From an uncultured Paracoccaceae bacterium (GTDB lineage Bacteria > Pseudomonadota > Alphaproteobacteria > Rhodobacterales > Rhodobacteraceae), in the NCBI GenBank assembly GCA_947495795.1, contig CANMAI010000008.1, forward strand, positions 62,001-126,000: a stretch of 64,000 nt of DNA, in the 5' to 3' direction. A program made the position numbers and the translations under genes. A model generated the notes under the pieces. That model did no database searches and was not told the DNA's origin. It saw nothing but the letters and a program-made list of their open reading frames with translations. Below are positions 52,165-62,698 of the stretch, piece by piece (positions within the stretch are counted from its first letter, which is position 1; every line of letters begins with the position of its first letter).

Positions 52165-54093
52165 TCAAACGCTGGGCTCAGGCTCCAGCCCCGGGTCCGC
52201 GCTCGGCTTACGGCGCGGCTTGCCTGTTTTGGGAATGGCCACAACGCCGGACGCATCGCCGCCGGAGCTTGGCACATCATCATCGTCAGAGCCCCGGTTC
52301 AGCGGCTCTCCGCGGATCACCTTGCCAATCTCTGGGCCTGTCAGCGTCTCATACTCCAGCAAACCCTGGGCCAATCGGTGCAGATCATCGCTCTTCTCGG
52401 TCAGGATTTCCCTGGCACGCGCATAGCCTTCATCCACCAGCTTGCGCACTTCGCTGTCGATCACTTCATGCGTCTCCGGGCCGGCATTCACACCACCGCC
52501 CTGAGGGCCAAGATAAGTCATCTGCTCATTGGCATAGTCAATGTTACCCAGCGTGTCAGACATGCCGAACTGCGTCACCATCGCCCGCGCAATTCGCGAT
52601 ACCTGCTGGATGTCGGAGGACGCGCCGGAGGTCACGTTCTCCGGTCCGAAGATCAGCTCTTCAGCCACCTTTCCACCCATCGCCATCGCGATCTTGGATT
52701 TGTACTTCGTCTTGGTCACGGAAAGCTGATCGCGCTCCGGAAGGCTCAGCACAAGGCCAAGCGCCCGCCCGCGCGGAATGATCGTGGCCTTGTGGATCGG
52801 ATCATGCTGCGGCACATTGATCCCCACAATCGCATGCCCTGCCTCATGGTAGGCCGTCAGCTTGCGCTCCTCATCCGTCATCACCATCGAGCGACGCTCA
52901 GCACCCATCATAACCTTGTCTTTGGCGTTCTCGAAATCTTCCATCGTCACGAATCGCTTGCCCGTGCGCGCAGCCATCAACGCCGATTCGTTCACAAGGT
53001 TGGCAAGATCAGCGCCCGAGAAACCGGGTGTTCCGCGTGCGATGATCCGCAAATCCACGTCCGGCCCAAGCCGGATTTTGCGCGAATGCACTTCGAGGAT
53101 CTTGGTGCGCCCTTTGATATCGGGGTTTGTCACCTGTACCTGCCGGTCAAAACGGCCAGGCCGCAGCAGTGCCGGGTCCAGCACATCCGGGCGGTTGGTG
53201 GCGGCCAGAAGGATCACGCCCTCATTAGCCTCGAAACCGTCCATTTCCACCAGAAGCTGGTTTAGCGTCTGTTCGCGCTCGTCATTACCGCCGCCATATC
53301 CGGCACCACGGTGGCGACCAACGGCATCAATTTCATCGATAAACACAATGCATGGCGCATTCTTCTTCGCCTGCTCGAACATGTCGCGCACACGGGAAGC
53401 CCCCACACCGACAAACATCTCCACAAAGTCCGAACCAGAGATCGTGAAGAACGGCACACCGGCCTCACCTGCAATCGCACGTGCCAGAAGCGTTTTACCC
53501 GTACCCGGAGGGCCCACAAGCAGAGCACCTTTGGGGATCTTGCCGCCAAGACGACTGAATTTCTGCGGATCCCGCAGAAAATCCACAATCTCTTCAAGCT
53601 CTTCCTTGGCTTCATCAATTCCGGCCACATCGTCAAACGTCACCTTGCCGGATTTCTCCGTCAGCATCTTGGCCTTGGATTTGCCAAAGCCCATCGCACC
53701 GCCGCGGCCGCCGCCCTGCATCCGGTTCATGAAGAAGATCCATACCCCGATGAGAAGCAGAATGGGCAACCACATGCCGATCAGTGTCATCAGGCCCGAT
53801 TGTTCCTGCGGCACGGCATCAATCGCAACGCCCGCTTCCCGCAGGGTGGCCACCAGATCACCGTCGCGCGGCTGGATCGTCTGCGTTTTACTGCCATCCG
53901 AACCGGTGATGTAAACATTCTCGCCATCCAGCTCTACCGAGCTTACCTGGCCCGCTGCCACCCGCTCAAGGAACTGGGAATATGTCACCTCGGAAGAGCC
54001 ACCATTCGGCCCCGCCGTGCTGAACACCTGAAACAACGCGCCAAGCAGAACAATCAATATCAGCCAGAACGCAATGTTTTTGGAATTGCCCAC
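52165..54093 (-). CDS. ftsH: ATP-dependent zinc metalloprotease FtsH
   Basis: A 642-residue membrane protease that removes misassembled membrane proteins and controls regulators such as heat-shock factors. Two membrane segments (8-26 and 106-124) flank a periplasmic domain. The AAA part has Walker A GPPGTGKT (194-201), Walker B in [12 protein letters not shown], the RPGRFDRQ arginine fingers and the zinc site HEAGH (416-420). It follows tilS by 76 bases, the usual order. Confidence 0.97.
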   Translation of the reverse strand: MGNSKNIAFWLILIVLLGALFQVFSTAGPNGGSSEVTYSQFLERVAAGQVSSVELDGENVYITGSDGSKTQTIQPRDGDLVATLREAGVAIDAVPQEQSGLMTLIGMWLPILLLIGVWIFFMNRMQGGGRGGAMGFGKSKAKMLTEKSGKVTFDDVAGIDEAKEELEEIVDFLRDPQKFSRLGGKIPKGALLVGPPGTGKTLLARAIAGEAGVPFFTISGSDFVEMFVGVGASRVRDMFEQAKKNAPCIVFIDEIDAVGRHRGAGYGGGNDEREQTLNQLLVEMDGFEANEGVILLAATNRPDVLDPALLRPGRFDRQVQVTNPDIKGRTKILEVHSRKIRLGPDVDLRIIARGTPGFSGADLANLVNESALMAARTGKRFVTMEDFENAKDKVMMGAERRSMVMTDEERKLTAYHEAGHAIVGINVPQHDPIHKATIIPRGRALGLVLSLPERDQLSVTKTKYKSKIAMAMGGKVAEELIFGPENVTSGASSDIQQVSRIARAMVTQFGMSDTLGNIDYANEQMTYLGPQGGGVNAGPETHEVIDSEVRKLVDEGYARAREILTEKSDDLHRLAQGLLEYETLTGPEIGKVIRGEPLNRGSDDDDVPSSGGDASGVVAIPKTGKPRRKPSADPGLEPEPSV

Positions 54094-54169
54094 AAGTAGT
54101 CTCCCAATATATCCGGCAGGGCCTTGCCGCCGGTTTCAGAACCATAACATATGTGCGGTTACCGAGGTT

Positions 54170-55417
54170 TCAACGTGTCGTGAGGGACAGGAAAAAAGCG
54201 TCTGGGTCAACAGCCAACGCAGCATCGCACTCTTTTGAGGCGTTTGCAAAGGGTGCGGCAAAGAGCGCGCCGTCTTTATAGAAGGCCGGTGCAGCCAAAA
54301 GTGACGTGCGTGGATGGCCAAGGCTGCGCCAATCAGGCAGCTCTTTCAGCCCCTCTTCCCCCAGTGCCGCAACGCGCACACCGCCAGGCCCCCGTGTTTT
54401 CCAGCGCCCGTCCCAGATTTCGCCTGCCACCACTGGCCCTCCCGCCCGCGCCGGCTCGCGGCAGAGCAGAATTTCTTCTCCGTGTCGCTCAATCTGCACG
54501 CCATGCAGGGTTTGGCCCGAGGATCGGGAATCCAGCATTGTGCACGTCATCGCCTTCAGGGCGCTCAGGCGTGGGCGATAGCTGGCACCGCCCACCCAGT
54601 TCAACGCAGCCGCCATCAGGCGCAGGCGCGTCTCCTCGGCAAGGGCTGCCAGCGGGGCCGGATCAAGCCACATGTAGCCCAAAGGATGGGGGCGAAAGAT
54701 CTCTTCAGCCGCGTCTGCAGCAACCTGCGCCAATGCCCGCTGCGCCATTTCCATCCGATCGGCCGTAGCGGCAAGCCGCTCCGGCCAAAGCCCCAGGTCC
54801 TGCAGAAGCGGCATGGCCTTGCGGATCTTGATCCTGTCGAACCGCTCATCCTCATTGCTTGGGTCGTCCGCCCAGGCGATGCCCTTGGCACTCAGGTAGG
54901 CCTGTAAATCCTCTCGCCGCGTGTGCAGCAGGGGCCGCAACCACACGGTTCCCTCCGCCTCGCGCCGCATCCGCATCGCCGAAAGCCCGTCCACGCCGGA
55001 TCCGCGCGCGAGGCGCAGAAGAAACGTTTCCGCCTGATCATCCAGCGTGTGCCCAAGCGCAATCCCGGAGAGGCCGCGACTCAAGGCCCATTTCCCAAGC
55101 AAATGGCGCCGCGCAGTGCGGGCAGCATCCTGAAGGTTGCCGCTTCCGCTCCAGCCGTTCCATTCAAGGGTTTCATGGGAAAGCCCAAGCGCCACAGCCA
55201 TTTCCGCCACAGCCTCGGCCTCTGCCCTTGCCTCGGGCCGTAGCCCATGATCCACCGTGGCAACCGCAAGGCCGCGCCCCGGCGCCTTCGCCCAATCGTG
55301 CATAAGGTGGAGAAGTGCGAGCGAATCGCCGCCCCCCGACACGGCGACCCCCAAGGGGCCATCCGGCGCATCAGCCAGCCCAAACCTCAGAGCTGCGCCA
55401 AGCGCCTCCGGTTCCAT
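54170..55417 (-). CDS. tilS: tRNA(Ile)-lysidine synthase TilS
   Basis: A 415-residue enzyme that changes the wobble C34 of tRNA-Ile(CAU) to lysidine, so that it reads AUA. The PP-loop SGGGDS (27-32) and the LGHTLDDQAETFLLRLARGS motif are present, followed by a C-terminal substrate-binding part. Codon AUA decoding depends on it. It sits between cpoB (gap eight bases) and ftsH in the Tol-Pal gene run. Confidence 0.94.
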   Translation of the reverse strand: MEPEALGAALRFGLADAPDGPLGVAVSGGGDSLALLHLMHDWAKAPGRGLAVATVDHGLRPEARAEAEAVAEMAVALGLSHETLEWNGWSGSGNLQDAARTARRHLLGKWALSRGLSGIALGHTLDDQAETFLLRLARGSGVDGLSAMRMRREAEGTVWLRPLLHTRREDLQAYLSAKGIAWADDPSNEDERFDRIKIRKAMPLLQDLGLWPERLAATADRMEMAQRALAQVAADAAEEIFRPHPLGYMWLDPAPLAALAEETRLRLMAAALNWVGGASYRPRLSALKAMTCTMLDSRSSGQTLHGVQIERHGEEILLCREPARAGGPVVAGEIWDGRWKTRGPGGVRVAALGEEGLKELPDWRSLGHPRTSLLAAPAFYKDGALFAAPFANASKECDAALAVDPDAFFLSLTTR

Positions 55418-55425
55418 ACCTTTGC

Positions 55426-56394
55426 CTAACTGCAGCCGAGCGTTTGCCGGTCCGCGTTCACACGGGCCACCACGTCCTGCGAAGCATCTGGGTAACGGTT
55501 AAACACTTCCTGCAAAGTCTGGCAGGCCTCCGCCGTCCGGCCCAACTGGCCAAGGCTGCGGCCCACATTATAAAGCGCCTCTGCCGCTCTCGCCCCCTGC
55601 GGAGCACCGCTGAACGTATCCAGATAAGCCCGTGTCGCGCTCGCCCAATCCCCGGAACGGGCAAAAGCCTCGCCGCGCAGGAACATCGCCTCGTCCGTCA
55701 GCGGGCCGCCGGGAAAATCCATGAGAAATTTGGCAAACAACGCAGCCGCGTTTGTATTATCTCCCGCATCAAACGCAGCCTTGGCCCTGTCAAAAGCCTC
55801 CCGCTCCGAGATTGCCAGTTCAGGCCCGGTCTCCGGCACAGGCACCACGGGGGTAACGGGCGCAGGGTCCGTGATGGGTGTCGTTCCGGCGGTGGTATCA
55901 AAGCCGGTTGCGGGCGTGCTCGCAGCGTCTCCCGTTCGCAGGCGTGGCCGCACCGTACCATCCACAGGCACCGCAGAACCACCAGCACTCGCTGGCGGTG
56001 TACTCGGCGTGGCATCCTGCGTGCCAAGCTGCGGCGTATCCGAAATACCGCTCAGGCTCCCGCCCTCCAGCTCTGTCAGCCGGAACTTGAGATCATCCAC
56101 ACGGTTCGTTCCATCGGCCACCACACGGTCCAGCCGAAAGCGCAGCTTCTCCACCTCGCCCGTCACGCGCACCATCTCGGCTTCCAGAAGCTGGATGCGC
56201 TCCAGCACCGGGGCCGCATTCACGATGCCGCTATCCGCGCCGCCCGATTGCTGCAACTCCAGCCGCAAGCCGCTGATCATGCCATCAAGCGTTTCCAGAT
56301 CCTTGCGGATATCCGCCAACCTGTCGCCTGCTCCTGCCTGAGCAAACGCTCCGGTAGGCAGAAGGCACAGCACGAAAATTGCAATAAACCGCAT
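55426..56394 (-). CDS. cpoB: Tol-Pal system protein CpoB (YbgF)
   Basis: A 322-residue periplasmic protein. After a signal peptide (RFIAIFVLCLLPTGAFAQA) comes a trimerising coiled coil (residues 25-105), a proline/threonine-rich linker and three C-terminal TPRs (DRAKAAFDAGDNTNAAALFA, the SGDWASATRAYLDTF unit and RTAEACQTLQEVF). CpoB ties Tol energy to peptidoglycan synthesis. It starts 37 bases after pal. Confidence 0.93.
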   Translation of the reverse strand: MRFIAIFVLCLLPTGAFAQAGAGDRLADIRKDLETLDGMISGLRLELQQSGGADSGIVNAAPVLERIQLLEAEMVRVTGEVEKLRFRLDRVVADGTNRVDDLKFRLTELEGGSLSGISDTPQLGTQDATPSTPPASAGGSAVPVDGTVRPRLRTGDAASTPATGFDTTAGTTPITDPAPVTPVVPVPETGPELAISEREAFDRAKAAFDAGDNTNAAALFAKFLMDFPGGPLTDEAMFLRGEAFARSGDWASATRAYLDTFSGAPQGARAAEALYNVGRSLGQLGRTAEACQTLQEVFNRYPDASQDVVARVNADRQTLGCS

Positions 56395-56431
56395 CTGTAT
56401 CTCCCCCAGATACTGGCGTCCGATAGGGGCC

Positions 56432-56971
56432 TCAGGCCCCCGGGAAGCCCGTCACAACCGTCACAGCACGCCGGTTTTTCTGATAACAGCTCTCGTTCGA
56501 GCAGACTTCAAGCGGGCGCTCCTTGCCGAATGGTATAATCGAAAGCCGCGCATCGGGCAGGCCTTTCGCCACGAGATAATCCCGCACGGCAGCAGCCCGC
56601 CTGTTGGAAAGCGCAATGTTGTAATCCCGCGTGCCCTGCTCATCCGCATGGCCTTCGATTGTGATCTGGCCGCCCGGGTTCTGCAAAAGCCATGTTGATT
56701 GGCCATCAAGGGTCGTGCGCGCCTCAGCCGTCAGCTGGTGCTGATCCACCGGGAAAAGCACCCGGTCGCCGATCACTTGCGCAAAATATGCGGGGCTTGC
56801 CGGGTTCAGCGGGCGACCATCAGGGCCCAGCACGCTGCCAGCACCACCGGGGCCAAAGTTATCATCCAGCGAGCCTCCGCTGCCGCCAAAAAGCCCACCT
56901 GCGTCCTCACCACGGCTACATGCCGAGGCGAGAAGGACCACGCCCAATAGTAGAATATGTGAAAGTCTCAT
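56432..56971 (-). CDS. pal: Peptidoglycan-associated lipoprotein Pal
   Basis: A 179-residue outer-membrane lipoprotein with lipobox LASAC (C18), a glycine-rich linker (GGLFGGSGGSLDDNFGPGG) and an OmpA domain with the peptidoglycan contacts TIEGHADEQGTRDYNIALS and NRRAAAV. I use the ATG at 56971, not the GTG twelve bases before, because the lipoprotein signal starts there. It binds TolB and the wall. Confidence 0.95.
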   Translation of the reverse strand: MRLSHILLLGVVLLASACSRGEDAGGLFGGSGGSLDDNFGPGGAGSVLGPDGRPLNPASPAYFAQVIGDRVLFPVDQHQLTAEARTTLDGQSTWLLQNPGGQITIEGHADEQGTRDYNIALSNRRAAAVRDYLVAKGLPDARLSIIPFGKERPLEVCSNESCYQKNRRAVTVVTGFPGA

Positions 56972-57082
56972 GCCTGTTACCACCTTCCGGATGCCTGCTC
57001 GGCTGTTGTTTTATACGAGCCGTTTTTCCGGCTCTTACAGCACTTTTAGCATGTTTATCCGGCTTCGCCTACTGCGAAGCGC

Positions 57083-58426
57083 TTACGGCAGCAAGCCAGA
57101 CCAGCCGGGATCGGAGGCAAAGCTCGGCGTTGGCAGCCGCTTGAGGTTCCGCCCGGTGATATCCACCGTCCAGAGGCTCGGCGCACCGCCCTCACCCGCG
57201 GTTTCACGGAAGAATGTCAGCACACGGCCATTCGGCGCCCAGCTTGGCGCCTCATCCAGAAAACTCGCCGTCAAAAGCCGCTCATTGGAACCGTCCGTGC
57301 GCATCACGCCAATATGAAACCGCCCGGCATTGATCTTGGTGAACGCAATCAGATCCCCGCGCGGAGACCAGACAGGCGTGCCGTATTTGCCGTTGCCAAA
57401 GCTGATCCGCGTGCCCTCGCCACCCGTTGCGGGCATCACGTAAAGCTGCTGCGAACCGGAGCGATCACTCTCAAAGACGATCTGGCTGCCATCGGGGGAA
57501 AAGCTCGGCGCTGTCTCAATCGCAGGCGAAGACGTCAGCCGCTGCCGCTGGCCGCTCGCGATATCGATCACATAGATATCTGTGTTCGCACCCTCATTCA
57601 GCGAAAGCACAACCCGCTGCCCATCGGGCGAAAAGCGGGGCGCAAAGGCCACCTGCCCGATATTGCCGAAGGCACGCGTCTCCAGCGTCTGTACATCCAG
57701 CACCCGCACCTCGGGCTGGCCGCTGGCATAGCTTGTATAAATCACGTTCCGATCATCCGGAGACCAGCGGGGGGCAAGCACCAGCGTGCTGTCATCGGTC
57801 AGATACGTCACCCGCGCACCATCCTGATCCATCACCGCAATCCGCTTCTTGCGGTCCGATTTGGGGCCTGTCTCGGAAACGAAAACGATCCGGCTATCAA
57901 AATACCCGGCCTCACCCGTCAGCCGCGAGTAAACCTGATCTGAAACCTTGTGCGCCATCCGCCGCCACGTGCCCACCGGCCCCGCAAACTGCTGGCCAGC
58001 GCCAAGCTCGCGCTGCAATTCCACATCCCAAAGGCGGAATTTCACAACCACACGGCCATCCGAAGTGGTGGCAACCGAACCGGTCAGCAACGCCAGGGAT
58101 TCGTCGCTGATCGGCGACCAATCCGTAAACCGCACCGGTGCGTCAAAGTTGGTGATCTGCCCGATATATCCCGCCGGATCCAGATGCCGGAAAAGGCCGG
58201 AGCCCCCGAGATCCGCAACTACAAGATCCGTCAGCTGTTGCGCCAGATCGGCAGCGCCCGGGTTCTCAGCCACAAAAATGGGCGCCGCGAGAGGCAATGG
58301 CTTCACGGAGAAGCTGTCAATCGTCCCGCAGATCGTATTTTCGTCCGGGCAATTCACCTGCGCCAATACCGGTGCCGGAAGAAGCCAAGCCAGAGCCATC
58401 AGCCCCGCTGCCAATACCTGTCTCAT
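57083..58426 (-). CDS. tolB: Tol-Pal translocation protein TolB
   Basis: A 447-residue periplasmic protein with a signal peptide ([20 protein letters not shown]), an N-terminal domain and a six-bladed beta-propeller of repeated units ([56 protein letters not shown]). It binds Pal and, through its N-terminus, TolA. The ATG at 58426 fits the signal peptide; a longer frame does not. It starts 28 bases after tolA. Confidence 0.95.
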   Translation of the reverse strand: MRQVLAAGLMALAWLLPAPVLAQVNCPDENTICGTIDSFSVKPLPLAAPIFVAENPGAADLAQQLTDLVVADLGGSGLFRHLDPAGYIGQITNFDAPVRFTDWSPISDESLALLTGSVATTSDGRVVVKFRLWDVELQRELGAGQQFAGPVGTWRRMAHKVSDQVYSRLTGEAGYFDSRIVFVSETGPKSDRKKRIAVMDQDGARVTYLTDDSTLVLAPRWSPDDRNVIYTSYASGQPEVRVLDVQTLETRAFGNIGQVAFAPRFSPDGQRVVLSLNEGANTDIYVIDIASGQRQRLTSSPAIETAPSFSPDGSQIVFESDRSGSQQLYVMPATGGEGTRISFGNGKYGTPVWSPRGDLIAFTKINAGRFHIGVMRTDGSNERLLTASFLDEAPSWAPNGRVLTFFRETAGEGGAPSLWTVDITGRNLKRLPTPSFASDPGWSGLLP

Positions 58427-58454
58427 AACATCCCCACTCTCTCTCTTGGCGCGA

Positions 58455-59981
58455 TTACCAGGAAAGCGCCTTTTTCCGCGGATCAAATGTCACGCGTGCT
58501 TTTTGCCACCGCCCGTATTTCTCGCGCGGCAGGATCATGTTTTCGTTTCCGCAGCGGGCAATTGCGCGCTGCGCGGTTGTAACGGCCTGCTGCAAACCCG
58601 GCTTCTGCCAATCGGTGGGCGAAACAACGGTGATGGAGCCATCCACAGTGCTGCCATCCGGGTTCAGCGCAAATTCGATCGTGAAGACGATATCTCCGGC
58701 CCCGGCTGTACCCGGATCAAACACCCAGCATTCGGCGATGCGGGCAAAGAACGCTCCGCTTTCGGCCGATGTGATTGCAGGCCCAAGCGGTACATCGCGG
58801 CCTTCTTCCGTGGTTTCCGCAGCAGCGGCTTCTTCCAGTGCTGCGGCAATGGCTGCCGCTTCCTCATCGGCCTGCCGCTGCGCTTCCTCTTCAGCCGCCT
58901 TCAGCTCGGCTTCCGCAGCAGCCTTCCGCTCCGCCTCGGCAGCGGCTTCCTCGGCTGCAACGCGTTCGGCCTCTGCCTTCGCTTCGGCCTCCACCAACTC
59001 CTGCTCCGCCTTCAGACGGGCCGCCTCGGCCGCAATGGCAGCCACCTGTTCTTCCGCAGCAGCCCTTGCTGCTTCCTGCTCTGCCTGTTTGGCCTGCTCG
59101 ATCTCCCGCGCCTCCACGACTTCCTGAAAATCACGGGGTTTCACCTGTGGACGCACGGATGCAAGCGCCTGCAATGCCAATTCCTCGGGTGTCAGCTCAA
59201 CCGGCTCTTCCGGTGTCTCCTCGGCAACCTCCGTCGCGTCCTCAGGCGCAGGCTCCTCCGTCGGCGTCTCTTCCGCCACAGGCGTCTCTTCTACAGGCGT
59301 TTCCTCGGCCGCAGCTTCCTCAACTGGTGCTTCTTCCACCGGTGTTTCCTCAACCGGCACCTCGGCAACTTCGGTCGCCTCTTCCGCAGGCGTTTCCTCT
59401 GCGGGCGTGTCGGAAGACGTATCAATCGCGGGTGGTTTCTGGCGGTTAGGCGGCGGCAGAGCCTGCGCGCTCAAAGGTGCGTCCCGGCCCCCAAGTGTCG
59501 GCAGCCCGGGGGATGGACGAGACGGCGCACTCGGCCGGGAAAGGCCGGAAGGTGCCGGCGCCGCCGGGGCAAACGCGCCAGACGTATCCGGCGCCTCGTC
59601 AATACCACCAACCTCGACAGCAACCTCGGGCTGCGCCAAAGCTTCAATAAGGGCGGAGAGATCCGCAGCCTTGTCCTGCTCTGAAGGATCCTCAACATAA
59701 TCCTTCTCGGCAATCTCGGGCGCAATCTCTTCATCCGGTGCTTCAACATCAATATCTTCGCCCAGCGAAGGCATCATCATCGCTTCACTCTCGGCAAAGA
59801 TATCCGGGGCCACTTCAGGCGCACTTTCCGGCGGCTTGTTGAAATCCTCCACCGAAATAAGCTCAACCTGCGTTACGGTCTCAGAGACCTCTTCTCGCGG
59901 CGACATAAACGGCAGGCCAAAGGCCGCAACCAACAAGAATGCCGCGTGAGCCCCCCCGGAAATCGCAAGCCCTGTCTTCAT
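58455..59981 (-). CDS. tolA: TolA-like energy-transducing protein with long Glu/Pro/Thr repeat
   Basis: A 508-residue protein. The N-terminal membrane segment (residues 4-26) is followed by a proline-rich region, a Glu-Thr-Pro-Val repeat region (192-263), an Ala/Glu/Lys coiled coil (about 285-390) and a C-terminal TolA/TonB-like domain with CWVFDPGT and [13 protein letters not shown]. It spans the periplasm and transmits TolQR force to TolB and Pal. Length is above that of enterobacterial TolA (about 420), mainly through the repeat. It lies between tolR (six bases) and tolB. Confidence 0.92.
   Translation of the reverse strand: MKTGLAISGGAHAAFLLVAAFGLPFMSPREEVSETVTQVELISVEDFNKPPESAPEVAPDIFAESEAMMMPSLGEDIDVEAPDEEIAPEIAEKDYVEDPSEQDKAADLSALIEALAQPEVAVEVGGIDEAPDTSGAFAPAAPAPSGLSRPSAPSRPSPGLPTLGGRDAPLSAQALPPPNRQKPPAIDTSSDTPAEETPAEEATEVAEVPVEETPVEEAPVEEAAAEETPVEETPVAEETPTEEPAPEDATEVAEETPEEPVELTPEELALQALASVRPQVKPRDFQEVVEAREIEQAKQAEQEAARAAAEEQVAAIAAEAARLKAEQELVEAEAKAEAERVAAEEAAAEAERKAAAEAELKAAEEEAQRQADEEAAAIAAALEEAAAAETTEEGRDVPLGPAITSAESGAFFARIAECWVFDPGTAGAGDIVFTIEFALNPDGSTVDGSITVVSPTDWQKPGLQQAVTTAQRAIARCGNENMILPREKYGRWQKARVTFDPRKKALSW
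59193..59408 (-). repeat. Degenerate repeat encoding ETPVEE-type units in tolA
   Basis: Residues 192-263 of TolA repeat the pattern E-E-T/A-P-V-E/A with units such as [20 protein letters not shown]. The DNA is a degenerate short tandem repeat, so length change by slippage is likely between strains. Confidence 0.7.
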
Positions 59982-59987
59982 ACCAAA

Positions 59988-60479
59988 CTACTGCCCGTCT
60001 CCATTGGCAGGGGCCGCGCCATCCAGCGTCGGGCCTCCACCATCTGTTACCAAACCAATATTCCGATAGCCCGCCGCATTGAGCGCACCCATCACCACCG
60101 CAATCTCACCATAAGGCAGGGTCGTATCACCCCGCAGAAAAATCTTGTCGTCCTGCCGCTCGGAAATCACGGCGCGCAACAGGGGCAACAGCCGCTCCCT
60201 GTCCACCGCCGTTTCCTGCACCATAATCACGCCATCAGCCTGCAACGTAATCGTCAGCGGCTCCTCGCTCTCCTGCTCAAGCGTCCGCGCCGCCGTCTCT
60301 GGCAGTTGTACCGGCACACCAACCGTCAGAAGCGGTGCCGCCACCATGAATATGATCAGCAAAACCAGCATCACATCCACAAAAGGCGTCACGTTGATCT
60401 CGGACATCGGCTTGTTGCGCGAACGCCCGCGCATCCGCCTGCTGCCGCCGCCCTGCTTGGCCAGAGTTCCTGCGCCCAC
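59988..60479 (-). CDS. tolR: Tol-Pal proton-motive protein TolR (ExbD family)
   Basis: A 163-residue protein with one N-terminal membrane helix (PFVDVMLVLLIIFMVAAPLL) containing the proton-path aspartate in FVDVM, then a periplasmic domain. A basic head (RGRSRNKPMSEINVTP) precedes the helix. It works with TolQ. The gap to tolQ is three bases, to tolA six. Confidence 0.95.
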   Translation of the reverse strand: MGAGTLAKQGGGSRRMRGRSRNKPMSEINVTPFVDVMLVLLIIFMVAAPLLTVGVPVQLPETAARTLEQESEEPLTITLQADGVIMVQETAVDRERLLPLLRAVISERQDDKIFLRGDTTLPYGEIAVVMGALNAAGYRNIGLVTDGGGPTLDGAAPANGDGQ

Positions 60480-60482
60480 GGC

Positions 60483-61187
60483 TCAGCCCTCCGCCGTTTC
60501 GATCTGACGGGACAGGATCATTGAGAACTCATCCGCAAAGGCCTCATGCCGCGCCGTCAGCCTGTCTGCATCGCCAGAAAGCTTGTTGTAGAACACAACC
60601 GCCGGAATGGCCGCCAAAAGGCCAAGCGCCGTCGCCAGCAGGGCCTCCGCAATACCGGGCGCCACAACGGCAAGGTTCGTCGATTGCTGGATCGCAATCT
60701 CCTCAAATGCGTATTTGATGCCCCAAACGGTTCCAAACAGCCCGACAAAAGGAGAGATCGCACCCACTGTCGCCAGCACGCCCAGGCCTTTGTTGATATC
60801 ATCCGATTCCCGCGCAATCGCCACGTTCATCGCCCGGTCAATCCGCGCCTCGGCACCCGCGATCATCCGCGCATCCGTGTGAAGAGAGCGGCGCCATTCC
60901 TTCATGCCTGCCACGAAAACCTTCTCAGATCCGCCACGCGGATCATCGCTGATTTCCTCATACACCTGATCCAGCGCCTGGCCAGACCAGAAGGCATCCT
61001 CAAACCCCTCGGCATCGCGCTTTGCACGCCGATAGTTGATATGTTTCTGAAAAATGATGGCCCAAGACCATACTGATGCAAGGATCAGTACCACCATCAC
61101 GATTTTTACGGTGATCGTCGCCCGCATGAAAAGCGCCAAAAGCGAAAAATCAAGTTCGCTCGCTGCGCCGAGTGCTTCCGTTTCCAT
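60483..61187 (-). CDS. tolQ: Tol-Pal proton channel protein TolQ (ExbB family)
   Basis: A 234-residue three-helix membrane protein with LLALFMRATITVKIVMVVLI, the conserved GLGVLATVGAISPFVGLFGTVWG helix and PGIAEALLATALGLLAAIPAV. It forms the channel with TolR that drives TolA. I start at the ATG at 61187, preceded by GAGCAGGCAG; a longer frame is less likely. ybgC lies 136 bases upstream. Confidence 0.95.
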   Translation of the reverse strand: METEALGAASELDFSLLALFMRATITVKIVMVVLILASVWSWAIIFQKHINYRRAKRDAEGFEDAFWSGQALDQVYEEISDDPRGGSEKVFVAGMKEWRRSLHTDARMIAGAEARIDRAMNVAIARESDDINKGLGVLATVGAISPFVGLFGTVWGIKYAFEEIAIQQSTNLAVVAPGIAEALLATALGLLAAIPAVVFYNKLSGDADRLTARHEAFADEFSMILSRQIETAEG

Positions 61188-61323
61188 TCTGCCTGCTCTT
61201 TCGCGTACTGCCGCAACGCCGGTCATTATGCCGACTTGGGGCACATATTAGCCTACTAAATCTGGTTTGTGTCGAAAATACGCTGTGATGTCCATATTCC
61301 GGTCATCAACAAGGGGTGTTGGC

Positions 61324-61731
61324 TCATTCCGTCGGGAGAAGTGTTGCCAGTTTCTGGCGAATTTCCGCCGGAAGCCGCGCAGGCCTGCCCTCAAGCGTCA
61401 TCATCGCTACCCGCACATCCGCCTCCACAATCAGCGTATCCTCCCGCCAGACACGCTGCGGCATCACCATCGTCGCACCGCCCAGCTTGGCAGTTTCCGT
61501 CTCCACCACCAGCACATCATCCATCCGCGCCGGTGCCCGGTAGTCAATTTCCACCCGCCGCACCACAAAAACGATCCCCAAACGGTCCCGCATATCCAGC
61601 TGATCACACCCGACCTCCCGCACGGCATCGGAGCGTCCCCGCTCCAGAAACCGCAGGTAATTGGCGTAATACACAATCCCGGCCATATCCGTGTCCTCAT
61701 AATAGACACGCAAACTCATCCGATGCGTCAT
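61324..61731 (-). CDS. ybgC: Acyl-CoA thioesterase YbgC
   Basis: A 135-residue hot-dog thioesterase with the DTD motif in RVYYEDTDMAGIVYYANYL and the R-S-D-A helix that follows. YbgC heads Tol-Pal operons in proteobacteria and acts on short acyl-CoAs or ACP-bound acids. GGAGG precedes the ATG at 61731 at seven bases; a longer frame to 61878 has no support. The length is standard. Confidence 0.95.
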   Translation of the reverse strand: MTHRMSLRVYYEDTDMAGIVYYANYLRFLERGRSDAVREVGCDQLDMRDRLGIVFVVRRVEIDYRAPARMDDVLVVETETAKLGGATMVMPQRVWREDTLIVEADVRVAMMTLEGRPARLPAEIRQKLATLLPTE

Positions 61732-61829
61732 GTGGTGGCCTCCAAATTGTGCAAAAGCATCCTGCCAAAGACAAGGGAAGAACGGTAGGCTCGTCAAGAC
61801 GGAGCCACCAGACTCGAGCAATCCAAGCC

Positions 61830-61990
61830 GAGCAACGCAAGCCGCGCGGCGCCTGCCCGTGGGATGGCGTTTCAACATTGGTTTATCTCACTTTATGCCA
61901 ACCAATGTCTCCAATTTCATTCCTTGTGCTGTCCTCGACAAAGCGCCAGCCCGTCGGGACGGGCAGGCGCTACGCGGCGGCTTCGCCTCG
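61830..61990. repeat. Pair of inverted REP-like elements in the ybgC upstream gap
   Basis: The left copy (61830-61860) ends GGCGCCTGCCCGT; the right copy (61959-61990) reads the same on the minus strand, with AAGCCG/AAGCCGCC flanks also shared. Within the right half, GCGCCAGCCCGTC and GACGGGCAGGCGC (61943-61970) form a 13-bp imperfect palindrome. The 298-base gap holds no gene. Confidence 0.65.
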
Positions 61991-62029
61991 ATTCCGCGCG
62001 GGCATGTTGAGCAAGCGCAGCAAACACCC

Positions 62030-62677
62030 TCACCCCAGATCGCCCAACAAGAGCCCCGCCCGCGCCGCCAGCCGATGCGCATGTGCAGGGTCATCACTTA
62101 TGTCCGGCAAAACCTTGTCATATGCCGCCCGGATGATCGCCGCGATCTCCGGCGCCACAATCGTCTGCCCCTCCCCCACCTTCGCCAGAGGGCTCTCCGC
62201 CCGGAAAGCCGTGTCGGACCAGAGAAGCAGGCTTTGTGCTGTCTGCAACTGCGCCAAGGTCTGCGCAGGCACGGCAATCAGCTCCGCATCCATCTTCAAC
62301 AACACCACACAAAGCCTGATCGCACCGGAAGGCTCAAACGCAAAACTCCGATACTGGTTCGCGCCCGCTTGGCTGAGACGGTCCAACAAAGCCTCAAACT
62401 CCGGCAACAACCGATCCAGATTGGGCACCTCCCGCAACTCGCCCCAGTCCTCGCAAAAGAAAAACAGAAAGTTGGCCCCCAACTCCGGATCCGTATCCAC
62501 AAGCGCCAGATCCGCAAGCGAAGCCGTCACCCGGATCGCATCCTTCAGGATACCCAGAGAGGCATCATCCGTCCCGAACACCACAGGTGCCAACGGCCTG
62601 CCCCACCGCGCAAACCGAAACGCCCCATCCGACCGCGTAAAAAGCGAGGCAACCCGCTCGAGCGTCATCTCAGTCAT
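62030..62677 (-). CDS. Conserved hypothetical protein, 215 residues
   Basis: A soluble, mostly alpha/beta protein without signal peptide or membrane segment. Features include the start RVASLFTRSDGAFRFARWGR, a central LGANFLFFFCEDWGELREVP and a GAIRLCVVLLKMDAELIAVP strand. Codon use is like that of the housekeeping genes around it. It precedes ybgC on the same strand but is separated by the repeat region. I do not recognise a characterised family. Confidence 0.7.
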   Translation of the reverse strand: MTEMTLERVASLFTRSDGAFRFARWGRPLAPVVFGTDDASLGILKDAIRVTASLADLALVDTDPELGANFLFFFCEDWGELREVPNLDRLLPEFEALLDRLSQAGANQYRSFAFEPSGAIRLCVVLLKMDAELIAVPAQTLAQLQTAQSLLLWSDTAFRAESPLAKVGEGQTIVAPEIAAIIRAAYDKVLPDISDDPAHAHRLAARAGLLLGDLG

Positions 62678-62698
62678 TCGGCGCGCCTCTCAAACCGC

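Noticed and set aside
57948-59684. A 578-codon plus-strand open frame with repeats
   Set aside because: Antisense to tolB and tolA; the repeats are the reverse of the TolA Glu/Pro and Ala/Glu regions.
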